Positions 17,484 through 24,670 of a DNA stretch of 38,876 nucleotides are shown here, one piece after another (position 1 is the first letter of the stretch; each line of letters opens with the position of its first letter). The translations under genes and the position numbers were made by a program. The DNA is taken from positions 1-38,876 of the forward strand of contig NZ_BIMH01000045.1 in NCBI RefSeq assembly GCF_004000985.1, read 5' to 3'. Below the pieces are notes generated by a model. That model was given only the letters and a program-made list of their open reading frames with translations. It ran no database searches and was not told the DNA's origin. Source of the stretch: Paenibacillus validus NBRC 15382. Lineage in GTDB: Bacteria; Bacillota; Bacilli; Paenibacillales; NBRC-103111.

Positions 17484-17873
17484 ATGGAACATGCCCCCAG
17501 GACGATGCTGGAGATGAGTGTGGCTTGTCTCCTCTTTCTGATGGCTGTCACAAGCGGGCTTCTGCTCTTTCAAACCGGGGCTGCGCTGAACTCGACCGCC
17601 TATGTGTCGGGAAAGTCGCTGGACCGCAACATGCAGCAGTCGTTTTCGCCCCAGGCTGGCGATGGCATCGTATCCGGCGCAGAGGTGGTGCAATCCATTG
17701 CCCGTCTGGAGACGGGAGAAGCGGAAATCGTGGTGGACGGCGTTCGATATGCGCCGCCGCTTGATCGGGAACAGTTCGTCCCCTTCGGGATTCGCTTGAA
17801 TGCCCGGTATTCGGCAGTCGCCCAGCGGGATGCGTCCGGTCAGCTGCTGCGCCTTATTTTCGTCTCACGTTAA
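17484..17873 (+). CDS. Second small pilin-like protein
   Basis: A 129-residue protein with an N-terminal hydrophobic helix (MSVACLLFLMAVTSGLLLF) preceded by Glu (TMLEMSVAC), an arrangement like the E+5 region of type IV pilins, and a small polar beta-rich domain behind it. It has a strong CAAGGAGGG site and is followed 10 bases later by the next gene. It is probably a minor pilin or pseudopilin of the Tad-like apparatus; no named family was recognised. Confidence 0.65.
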   Translation: MEHAPRTMLEMSVACLLFLMAVTSGLLLFQTGAALNSTAYVSGKSLDRNMQQSFSPQAGDGIVSGAEVVQSIARLETGEAEIVVDGVRYAPPLDREQFVPFGIRLNARYSAVAQRDASGQLLRLIFVSR

Positions 17874-17883
17874 GGAGAATGCC

Positions 17884-18432
17884 ATGAACAGTATTTCGAA
17901 AATATTTGCGTTGCTCATTGCCATTCTATTGCTCTACCTTTACCCAATTTCTGCTGCATTCGACCAACAGGACGATGTTTCCGAACTGGTCGTCCTGAAA
18001 GCGACGACAGCTTTTGTGGACGCGGTACGGGATAAAGGTTATGTGTCGCCGACCATGTATAACGACTTTTTGGAGACGATTGCGGCAACGGGCAACACCT
18101 TCGATGTGCAGATGGAACACGGAAGCAAAAAGTACGTGCCGGTGTATGACGACCCAACAAGGCCGGAGACTTTTCGGGGCAGCTACGAAGTTCACTACTA
18201 CACGTATTATAACGCACAGATCCTTCCCGTTCTGTTCCCGAACAGCACGGCCGGAAAAGATGATGTGGCGCGACGTTACAAGTTGTGGGTTGGCGATACC
18301 TTTGCGGTTACGGTTGAAAATACGAACCGGACACCTGGCACGACCCTATTCGATTTTCTGAACCAGGCCATCAGTCCGATCGAAAAAATATACCTTCCAT
18401 ACGGCGGGGTGGTGCGCAATGAAGATCATTGA
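17884..18432 (+). CDS. Exported pilus-operon protein of unknown function
   Basis: A 182-residue protein with an N-terminal signal or anchor (ISKIFALLIAILLLYLYPI) and a hydrophilic Tyr/Thr-rich exterior domain (YEVHYYTYYNAQ). The frame is open further upstream, but the ATG at 17884 follows AAGGAGAATGCC. Its end overlaps the next gene by 14 bases. By its place among pilin-like genes it may be a pseudopilin, tip or wall-anchoring component; no domain is recognised. Confidence 0.65.
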   Translation: MNSISKIFALLIAILLLYLYPISAAFDQQDDVSELVVLKATTAFVDAVRDKGYVSPTMYNDFLETIAATGNTFDVQMEHGSKKYVPVYDDPTRPETFRGSYEVHYYTYYNAQILPVLFPNSTAGKDDVARRYKLWVGDTFAVTVENTNRTPGTTLFDFLNQAISPIEKIYLPYGGVVRNEDH

Positions 18433-19402
18433 ATGGGCCATTGTTGGGGTGCTCATTTTTCTGCCATTTGCGACGGTGAACCGGATCGAAGTCGAAACGC
18501 AGCGGAAGGCGCTATTGACCGAACTGCGGTATAATGCCGCGCTGAATGCGGCGGTGGATGACGCGGCGAGAACGTTGACTGTCAATGCCAACCAGCAACG
18601 GGAGACGCAATACGAATCGGCCAAGCGGGTGGCGCTGAATAAAGACGAAGCAATTGCCGCTTTTTATCGAACGCTATACACAAACTTCGGCATCGCCGAC
18701 GATCCCATTGCGCAAGGAGTACTCAACCGGTATATCCCGGCAGTCGTGGTCATCGGGTACGACGGCTTTTACATCTATGCCGAGGACGAGTGGACGGGAA
18801 CTGACGGGAACACGGAACGAAAACCGGTTTGGGGAGCGAAAAAGCCGTATGCCTACGCCGATCTATCGGGCAACAGCCTTTCGTTCACGCTGGACGATTT
18901 CGTCCTCGCTTACGATGCGGGCAGCCGAAGCTGGCACGAGGGCTTGCGAGTCGACGTTAGACAGCAGACGAACATTGCGCTGCTAAAAGACGCGGAGCGA
19001 TTCGAGCAGGTGCGCCGAAGTACCATTGTCCGCGCAATCGAGGACGAATTGGCCTACCGGATCAACAAACATAACGAATCGGTTTCCCGATTTGGTCTCT
19101 CCTACACGTTCACGTTGCCAACGATTTCGCAAGAGGAGTGGCACAATACCGTGGATGATGTCGGGGTACTTGCCTTTATTCAAGGCATTCCGATGGGAGG
19201 CAAGTTTTATAACAACTACGCCCTCGGCGGAAGCCGCGTGCTCAAGAAGCCGGAGATTGTTGGAGCCAGAAAAGGAAGCATGAAGGTGTATTATCACACC
19301 ACATGCGGCTTTTCCTATCCGGTGGAAGAAACGTTTTCCAGCGAAAAAGCGGCTGCGCTAAAAGGCTATATGCCGCTTGGTTGTCCGCCTGCACCATCGT
19401 AA
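18419..19402 (+). CDS. Membrane-anchored pilus-operon protein of unknown function
   Basis: A 327-residue protein with one N-terminal membrane segment (WAIVGVLIFLPFATV) followed by a Ala/Glu/Arg-rich helical stretch and a large exterior domain. The N-terminal layout (hydrophobic helix then amphipathic helix) again resembles Tad pseudopilins such as TadE/TadF, but the length is greater than usual. It overlaps the upstream gene by 14 bases and ends the pilus operon. It looks intact; function unknown. Confidence 0.65.
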   Translation: MKIIEWAIVGVLIFLPFATVNRIEVETQRKALLTELRYNAALNAAVDDAARTLTVNANQQRETQYESAKRVALNKDEAIAAFYRTLYTNFGIADDPIAQGVLNRYIPAVVVIGYDGFYIYAEDEWTGTDGNTERKPVWGAKKPYAYADLSGNSLSFTLDDFVLAYDAGSRSWHEGLRVDVRQQTNIALLKDAERFEQVRRSTIVRAIEDELAYRINKHNESVSRFGLSYTFTLPTISQEEWHNTVDDVGVLAFIQGIPMGGKFYNNYALGGSRVLKKPEIVGARKGSMKVYYHTTCGFSYPVEETFSSEKAAALKGYMPLGCPPAPS

Positions 19403-19518
19403 CAAGACGACAGCTATTTCAGAAAGTGGACACTCCGCCGATTCGGTTCTATGATGAATCTAACAGTCGAAATCTACCAAATTCGTCATTAGCAATAATA
19501 TTGAGAGGAGTGAATCGC

Positions 19519-19800
19519 GTGAGAAAATGGATATTATCGGGGCTAGTCACCGTTATGCTTTGCAGCCTGTTCAGTATGATGGCAAACGCGGCGAGCAAAC
19601 CTCCATCCTTTGTCAGCGTCGTTATGGACGGTCATAAAATCTGGTTTCCCGACGCACAGGCTTTTGTGGATGAAAATGGCCGGACGCTCGTGCCGGTTCG
19701 ATTCATCGCGGAAAAGATGGGGATCAGAAAACAAAAGATTTAGAAGTGAAACTAGAAGTACCGGAATAATGATTTTAAGTCTATTCCTCAATAACTGAGG
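19519..19800 (+). pseudogene. Truncated copper-amine-oxidase-N-like (stalk domain) protein
   Basis: From the GTG at 19519 (GAGAGGAG site upstream) the frame gives 74 residues: a Sec signal peptide (WILSGLVTVMLCSLFSMMANAA) and the start of a CuAO_N1/stalk repeat (SVVMDGHKIWFPD...GRTLVPVRFIAEKMG). It then ends abruptly at 19743 in the middle of the repeat. A second frame just behind it (DQKTKDLEVKLEVPE, ending at about 19769) could be the original tail after an internal deletion. Full-length members carry several repeats or an extra C-terminal domain and are cell-surface proteins. A short functional product cannot be excluded. Confidence 0.55.
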
Positions 19801-19908
19801 ACAACGATTATTCTGAGGTAGGCACTAAACGGCGACGTTTGTTATTGGAATTGAATTCTCATTGTATTTGGATGGATTGGAAATAAGCGTGATGCAAGCG
19901 CGGCTACA

Positions 19909-19952
19909 TTGACTGTATAGCATGTAATAGGTATAATAAAGTCAATATACAG
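19909..19952 (+). promoter_or_regulatory. Sigma-A promoter and inverted-repeat operator of the toxin-antitoxin pair
   Basis: TTGACT at 19909-19914 and TATAAT at 19932-19937 are separated by 17 bases, a near-consensus housekeeping promoter. CTGTATA (19913-19919) and TATACAG (19946-19952) form an inverted repeat bracketing the -10 box, which fits an operator for autorepression by the Phd-type antitoxin. The antitoxin ATG is 20 bases further on with GGAGAGAG in front. Confidence 0.8.
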
Positions 19953-19972
19953 CTATGCAAGGAGAGAGTTAG

Positions 19973-20263
19973 ATGATTATCAAACCTTCCGCCAGTATCC
20001 GGCAAAACTATAATGAAATCGCCGATCTATGCAAAACATCCGGGGAACCGGTTTATCTAACCAAGAACGGTGAAGGCGATCTCGTCGTGATGGACATAGA
20101 GACATTCTCCCGTCGCGAGAAGATGTTAAAGCTGCGCGAAGAACTGCTAGCTGTGCAAGAAGATCGTTTGGCGGGCCGTGTTGGTGTGACGCCGGATGAA
20201 TTGGACGCTTACCTGGAGGGCATTATTGACGAGGTGCAGCATGGAAAAGATGCCCCGATATAA
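19973..20263 (+). CDS. Phd/YefM-family antitoxin
   Basis: This 96-residue protein has the Phd/YefM N-terminal DNA-binding fold (IIKPSASIRQNYNEIADLCK, then EPVYLTKNGEGDLVVMDIETF), followed by a helical toxin-binding tail. It would repress its own promoter and neutralise the RelE/ParE-like toxin encoded 3' of it; the two genes overlap by 23 bases. Placed between the pilus and mobilisation operons of the element, the pair probably stabilises its inheritance. Confidence 0.88.
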   Translation: MIIKPSASIRQNYNEIADLCKTSGEPVYLTKNGEGDLVVMDIETFSRREKMLKLREELLAVQEDRLAGRVGVTPDELDAYLEGIIDEVQHGKDAPI

Positions 20264-20558
20264 GATCATCGTTTCCGATCGCGCCCGCCAAATGCTGGCG
20301 ACTCATGTGCGATTTCTTGCGGAGAAAAGTCCGGATGCGGCGCGAAAAACGAAGAACGAATTGCTGCAAGCGATACGTTCCTTGGCGCGAATGCCGGAAC
20401 GCTATCCTTTTCTGGAAGCGGAATTTATTCCGTCAAACAAGTATCACAAGATGTTCGTGGAAAAGTGGTATCTGGTGTTATATCAAATTCAGGATGAAAT
20501 CGTGTATGTCGATTTCATTGTAGACTGTCGCCAGGATTACCGCTGGTTGGTGCGATAA
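20241..20558 (+). CDS. RelE/ParE-family toxin
   Basis: A 105-residue basic protein of the RelE/ParE superfamily. Recognisable features are the N-terminal YKIIVSDRARQML strand-helix, the helical RKTKNELLQAIRSLARMPERYPF segment, and the C-terminal strands MFVEKWYLVLYQIQDEIVYVDFIVDCRQDY typical of the fold. The frame is open upstream, but the ATG at 20241 lies inside the antitoxin gene at the usual coupled position. Whether it cleaves mRNA on the ribosome (RelE) or inhibits gyrase (ParE) cannot be told; the C-terminal DCRQDY pattern is seen in both groups. Confidence 0.85.
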   Translation: MEKMPRYKIIVSDRARQMLATHVRFLAEKSPDAARKTKNELLQAIRSLARMPERYPFLEAEFIPSNKYHKMFVEKWYLVLYQIQDEIVYVDFIVDCRQDYRWLVR

Positions 20559-20575
20559 CATAAAAATTCCGAGGA

Positions 20576-20604
20576 AGACGCTGAGTGGATCGGCGTCTTT
20601 TTTG
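20576..20604 (+). terminator. Terminator after the toxin gene
   Basis: AGACGC and GCGTCT form a 6-pair stem around an 11-base loop followed by TTTTTT, 18 bases past the toxin stop codon. Confidence 0.65.
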
Positions 20605-20830
20605 TGTATTTGAGGGTCCCCTCTTTTTCCCGGGAGGTGCCTTGAAGGCGACGCGAGACGGATGTCTCGTGTTGCAGCAAGCACTGAATTTGGATAGCCA
20701 AATTCGCTTGTTAGGGGCTTTGCCCCTAAGACCCCGCGTCGCAACGCTATCGTTTCGGTGACCGAATGGGTTTCAGATTGGTTGTTTATCGCGTCGGCGA
20801 CTCGTTTCATGAAGCCGACTTTTGAAGGGG
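20605..20830. other. oriT: Probable origin of transfer (oriT) with clustered inverted repeats
   Basis: These 225 bases directly precede the MobC-relaxase genes and hold four perfect inverted repeats: CGAGAC/GTCTCG (20654-20669), GAATTTGG/CCAAATTC (20686-20705), TTAGGGGC/GCCCCTAA (20711-20729) and TTCGGT/ACCGAA (20754-20766). No coding frame is convincing. Inverted repeats next to mobC-relaxase are the usual layout of oriT regions of MOBP-type elements. The GACCCCGCGTCGC stretch after the third repeat is my guess for the nic region; no nic consensus could be verified. Confidence 0.65.
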
Positions 20831-20840
20831 GTGATCGAAG

Positions 20841-21206
20841 TTGAGGAAGCGGTCGATTTCGGTTCTGGTACGGTTGAATGAAAAAGAACACGCGCACCTT
20901 GCCAGCCAAGTCCAAAAATCGGGGCTATCGCAGGAGGCGTATATTCGTTCGCTCATCAATGGCTATGTACCCAAGCCCCTCCCGCCGCCGGATTATTTCG
21001 CGATGATGCGTCAGCTTCACGCTATCGGCAATAATCTCAATCAACTGGCGGCGAAGGCGCATACGACAGGGCATCTGGATCGGGCGGCGTTTCAGCAGGT
21101 GGCCGATCAGTTGCGCCGCGCGGTACAGCATATCCAGCAGGCAGTAACTTCACCCGAACGCATAGCCGAACCGAACTTCACGAATCCCGAGGCGCATCCG
21201 CCGTAG
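20841..21206 (+). CDS. mobC: MobC-like relaxosome accessory protein
   Basis: A 121-residue DNA-binding accessory of the relaxase. The N-terminal part (SISVLVRLNEKEHAHLASQVQKSGLSQEAYIRSLI) is a ribbon-helix-helix motif, and the C-terminal part (MMRQLHAIGNNLNQLAAKA) is the helical MobC segment with the characteristic IGNNLNQ pattern. It starts at TTG with GAAGGGGGTG upstream. It would bind oriT repeats and help the relaxase nick. The relaxase gene begins 18 bases after its stop. Confidence 0.88.
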   Translation: MRKRSISVLVRLNEKEHAHLASQVQKSGLSQEAYIRSLINGYVPKPLPPPDYFAMMRQLHAIGNNLNQLAAKAHTTGHLDRAAFQQVADQLRRAVQHIQQAVTSPERIAEPNFTNPEAHPP

Positions 21207-21224
21207 ACGAAGGAGGTGTGACGC

Positions 21225-22649
21225 ATGGCAACGACGGCGATTTGGGATGTCGCCGACCGATTGAAGCGCGTTATCGATTACGCCGCCAATCCCGAAAAAA
21301 CCGCAATAGATCGAGCGGAACAGCAAAGCTTACATCAAGTGCTGGCTTACGCGAGAGACGGCGACAAAACGGAGAAGCAATTATTTGTGAGCGGCATTAA
21401 CTGCGACCCGCTGACCGCCTACGAGCAGATGCAACGGACGAAACGGCAATTTCAGAAAACGGACGGCATTGTGGCGTTTCATGCGTACCAAGCATTCGCG
21501 CCGGGTGAAGCGACGCCGGAAATGGCGCATGCCATTGGCGTGAAGCTGGCGCAGGAATTATGGGGAGAGCGCTTCGAGGTGATCGTCTCGACCCACTTGG
21601 ACAAGCAGCATTTGCACAATCATTTTGTGCTAAACTCCGTTTCTTTTCTGGACGGCAAACGCTACTACGACAACAAAGCGTCCTACGCCCTGCTTCGGCA
21701 AACGTCAGATCGGCTGTGCCGAGAGCATGCGCTGTCAGTGATCGATCATCTAGAACCGGGTAAAGCCAAGCACTATGGCGAATGGAAAGCCGATCAGGAA
21801 AACAAACCGACATGGCGGGGACTCATCCGCTCCGATGTCGATCAGGCGTTAGCGGGTTCCATGACGTGGACGCAATTTATCGTGGCATTGCAGAAGCAAG
21901 GCTACGAGGTGAAGCCAAACGTCAAGCATCTCGCGGTACGTCCTTCAGGCAAGGAGCGCTTTGTTCGTTTGCGCAGCCTTGGGGACGACTATACCGAGGA
22001 AGCGCTGAAACAACGCATTTTGCGGAATCGTCTCCCCCGTCGCCCACAGCCTGAACCTAAGCCGCGACGCAGACGTGTCGTTTATAAAGGAACGCTCCAA
22101 TCTACCAGACGTTTCAGCGGGTTGCAGGCGTTGTACATTCGCTATCTATACAAAATGGGCTTGTTGCCCGCTCGACGCGCGTCCTCCCGAAGGACGCCTT
22201 TTTTATTGCGGGAGGATTTGCGGCATATGGCGACCATCAGCTCACAGACGAAGCTGCTTTGTCAGCACCGTATTTCCAGCAAGGAGCAGCTTCTAGCGTT
22301 TTCGTCCGTTGCGGAGCAAGAGATGAGCCAGCTTTGCGGCGAACGCAAAACGCTCTACAACCGTATCCGCCGCGCGAACGATGCCGTTCAGATCGAAGCT
22401 TACAAGGCGCATATTGCCGCGTTGTCGAAGCAGATTGCCCGACTGCGAAAGGAGGTGAGGCTGTGTGAGGGCATTCTTGCCCGATCCGATGAAATGAGGA
22501 CGAAGCTTCAAGCGAGCGAGCTACAGGAGAAGCAGTCACGAAAGGAGATGGACAGGCATGAGCAGTGGAGCCGAAGCGGCCGATCAGGTGGTGAGCATGA
22601 GCCTGCGGGGCATCGAGGTGATGGCCAAGATTTCCGGCGAAGGCGCTAA
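21225..22649 (+). CDS. Relaxase, MobA/VirD2 (MOBP) family
   Basis: This 474-residue protein would nick oriT and pilot the transferred strand. The metal-binding three-histidine motif HLDKQHLHNHF is at about residues 124-134. The upstream region (YAANPEKT, then LFVSGINCDPLTAYEQM) matches the Firmicutes relaxase/mobilisation family. The tail is a charged helical region. The ATG has a very good GAAGGAGGTGTGACG site. The 3' end overlaps the PcfB gene by 92 bases. An intrinsic-terminator-like hairpin lies within its coding sequence at 22179-22204. It looks complete. Confidence 0.92.
   Translation: MATTAIWDVADRLKRVIDYAANPEKTAIDRAEQQSLHQVLAYARDGDKTEKQLFVSGINCDPLTAYEQMQRTKRQFQKTDGIVAFHAYQAFAPGEATPEMAHAIGVKLAQELWGERFEVIVSTHLDKQHLHNHFVLNSVSFLDGKRYYDNKASYALLRQTSDRLCREHALSVIDHLEPGKAKHYGEWKADQENKPTWRGLIRSDVDQALAGSMTWTQFIVALQKQGYEVKPNVKHLAVRPSGKERFVRLRSLGDDYTEEALKQRILRNRLPRRPQPEPKPRRRRVVYKGTLQSTRRFSGLQALYIRYLYKMGLLPARRASSRRTPFLLREDLRHMATISSQTKLLCQHRISSKEQLLAFSSVAEQEMSQLCGERKTLYNRIRRANDAVQIEAYKAHIAALSKQIARLRKEVRLCEGILARSDEMRTKLQASELQEKQSRKEMDRHEQWSRSGRSGGEHEPAGHRGDGQDFRRRR
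22179..22204 (+). terminator. Terminator-like hairpin inside the relaxase gene
   Basis: GCGTCCT and AGGACGC form a perfect 7-pair stem around CCCGA, followed by C and six T, the full shape of an intrinsic terminator in the sense orientation but within the coding region. Active ribosomes should suppress it, while untranslated mRNA would stop here. Confidence 0.5.
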
Positions 22650-23526
22650 GCATTTGGCGGTTTATTTGTTTGCCGCACTGCAAGGACAGAAGCGGACGAA
22701 GGGCAGCATTCGATTGGAAAGCTTGCTCCGTAGCGGCAAGGAACTGAAGGTATTCGCGGTCAAAAATGAAGATCTCTCCACCTTCTGCAAGGAAGCGAAG
22801 CGGTATGGAGTCCTGTATTGCGCGCTGCGGGACAAAAAGAATGTAGACGGTTTGTGCGACGTGATGGTGCGAGCCGAGGACGCATCGAAAATCAACCGCA
22901 TCGTTGAGCGCTTCAAGCTGGCGACGGTCGATACGGCGAGCATCAAGAGTGAGATTGAAAAAACACGCGCCAAGAAACAGGTTGACGAACAAGCGGCGGA
23001 ACAACCGCAACAACCCGAATCGGGGCAGAAGTCGGAGCAAGGCGCGACGGGCGAAGGTGCTTCGTCGGAAAGGAGCGTGGACGATTTTTTGGACGAGCTG
23101 ATGGGCAGTCCCGAAGCGGCGCAAACCGAGCGGCATCCCGAACAGACGCAAAGCGCGCCGCAGCCGGACGAACCGACGCGCCCATCGTCCAAGGCGAGCG
23201 ACAGCGCAAACCCCAAGACGGCGACGATGGAGCGGCCCCATCCGTCCGAGCCTATCTCAGAGCGCAGCGCGGCATCCGCAAGGGGTACTACGACTGAAGC
23301 CGGGCAGCAGGCAGCGCCACAGCGGCAGTCGATTCGCGCACTGCTCCGCGAGCTTCGGGAAGAAAACCGCAAAGCGGAAAAGGAACGCCGTCAGCCAGAC
23401 AGGGAGCCATCGTTGCCGAAACGGAGCGAGCGCCAAGCTGAAAGCACGAAGGCGGCGCAAGTGAAGACAAGCCGGACGAAGACGAACAAGCCGAAATCTG
23501 CGGGAAAGCGAGGTAAAGCCAAATGA
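22558..23526 (+). CDS. pcfB: PcfB-family (DUF3801) conjugation protein
   Basis: A 322-residue protein of the PcfB/DUF3801 family, which in Gram-positive conjugation helps dock the relaxosome on the coupling protein. The conserved domain covers about residues 1-140 (EGAKHLAVYLFAALQGQ, LLRSGKELKVFAVKNEDL, YGVLYCALRDKK). The remaining half is a low-complexity Gln/Glu/Ser/Arg-rich tail, longer than usual, ending in a Lys/Arg-rich segment. It starts inside the relaxase gene with AAAGGAG and overlaps the ArdC-like gene by 4 bases. Confidence 0.88.
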   Translation: MSSGAEAADQVVSMSLRGIEVMAKISGEGAKHLAVYLFAALQGQKRTKGSIRLESLLRSGKELKVFAVKNEDLSTFCKEAKRYGVLYCALRDKKNVDGLCDVMVRAEDASKINRIVERFKLATVDTASIKSEIEKTRAKKQVDEQAAEQPQQPESGQKSEQGATGEGASSERSVDDFLDELMGSPEAAQTERHPEQTQSAPQPDEPTRPSSKASDSANPKTATMERPHPSEPISERSAASARGTTTEAGQQAAPQRQSIRALLRELREENRKAEKERRQPDREPSLPKRSERQAESTKAAQVKTSRTKTNKPKSAGKRGKAK

Positions 23527-24434
23527 GCAGCTTCGACGATCTGTTCCGGCAGGAGGCATCCGACCGCTCCATCGCGAACGCCTCCGAGCAGCCGTTCGAT
23601 AAGGAAGCGTGGGCGCAGAGGAAGCAGGAGCTCAGACAATGGACGTATGACACGATTGATGCTGCCACGACAGGCATCGCGCAAAACGGCGAGCAGTTCC
23701 GGCAATATTTGGACGTGCAAAGCCGTTTTGACCGTTACAGCGTCTCCAATGCGCTGCTCATTCTCGTCCAGCGACCGGAAGCGACGCGCATTGCCGACTT
23801 CGACACATGGAAGGAGCAAGGCGTGTACATTCGGCGAAAGGAAACGGGCTTTTACATCCTGGAGCCTGGAGAGGAATATGAGCGTGAAGACGGCACGAAA
23901 GGCATCAGCTACAATCCGAAAAAGATGTTCGACATCGCCCAGACGACCGCCAGTCCTAAGCGGGAGCAACCGCAGCCGTGGGATGAGCGAACGCGCATCA
24001 AGGCGCTCATGGATCGCTCCCCCGTTCCGATTGCGATGAGCGATACGCTTCCGTCGGACGTGCAGGCGCTCTATCAGCCGGATACGCGCAGCATTGTCAT
24101 CCGTCGCGGCATGGAGGCCGGGGATATTTTCCGTTCGCTCGCGCATGAGCTAGCTCATGCAGAACTTGAACGCGGCGATAACCGTTACAGCCGCTCCGCT
24201 TACGCCTTTCATGCGTACTGTGCGTCGTACATGCTGTGCAAGAAGTTTGGCGTCGAAGCATCGTCCTTCCGTTTTCAACGTGCCCCGGAAAAGCTGAAGG
24301 ACAAAGAACCGCAGCAGGTTCGCGCAGAGCTGACGGCGATGAAGGATGCCACGCATGAGATCGCTCGCCGAATGAATCGGATGCTGGTGCAGCAACAACA
24401 GCGGCAACCGAATCGGACGGACAAGGCAAGGTAG
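23523..24434 (+). CDS. ArdC-like protein with zincin-like metalloprotease motif
   Basis: A 303-residue protein. The N-terminal region (FRQYLDVQSRFDRYSVSNALLIL, FDTWKEQGVYIRRKETG) matches the ArdC-type single-strand-DNA-binding domain. The C-terminal part has HELAHAELERG at about 208-218 and a later FHAYCASYMLCKKFG helix, the zincin-like peptidase layout found in ArdC and in Firmicutes element proteins. ArdC proteins protect incoming single-stranded element DNA or act as antirestriction factors in the recipient. It overlaps PcfB by 4 bases and precedes a small gene and VirD4. Confidence 0.8.
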   Translation: MSSFDDLFRQEASDRSIANASEQPFDKEAWAQRKQELRQWTYDTIDAATTGIAQNGEQFRQYLDVQSRFDRYSVSNALLILVQRPEATRIADFDTWKEQGVYIRRKETGFYILEPGEEYEREDGTKGISYNPKKMFDIAQTTASPKREQPQPWDERTRIKALMDRSPVPIAMSDTLPSDVQALYQPDTRSIVIRRGMEAGDIFRSLAHELAHAELERGDNRYSRSAYAFHAYCASYMLCKKFGVEASSFRFQRAPEKLKDKEPQQVRAELTAMKDATHEIARRMNRMLVQQQQRQPNRTDKAR

Positions 24435-24481
24435 GAACGCCAACAGAAGTCCGCCAAATCATCTTTACGGGGGGAGTGCCT

Positions 24482-24670
24482 ATGCAAGAAGAACGGATTC
24501 TCTGCCTGGATCACTATGAGCACGGCATCGTGGTACGCGCGCTCAATATGCTGCGGAATGATCTGATCGGCGAGCAGCGTCCCACCGATGCCGTAGACGA
24601 TTTGCTGCTCAAAGCGATTGCTGCACCGTACAATAACCGTAAACGCCGAGGACATCATGAGGCGCGTTGA
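24482..24670 (+). CDS. Small conserved element protein before VirD4
   Basis: A 62-residue protein (MQEERILCLDHYEHGIVVRALNM at the start, quoted in part: core LDHYEHGIVVRAL). The ATG at 24482 sits 7 bases after ACGGGGGGAG and is preferred over a GTG at 24476 that would overlap that site. Its 3' end overlaps the VirD4 gene by 14 bases, so it is likely translated. I recognise it only as a type of small protein frequent between ArdC and VirD4 genes in such elements; function unknown. Confidence 0.65.
   Translation: MQEERILCLDHYEHGIVVRALNMLRNDLIGEQRPTDAVDDLLLKAIAAPYNNRKRRGHHEAR

Noticed and set aside
20605..20830. Possible CRISPR-like or tandem-repeat array
   Set aside because: The repeats here are inverted pairs of different sequence, not regularly spaced direct repeats; oriT is the better explanation.
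22237..23241. 334-residue minus-strand ORF opposite relaxase and PcfB
   Set aside because: Arg/Leu/His-rich composition typical of antisense translation, without domain or ribosome binding site; the sense genes are well supported.
22662..23372. 236-residue minus-strand ORF inside PcfB
   Set aside because: Cys/Ser-rich low-complexity product, antisense to the repetitive tail of PcfB; not a gene.
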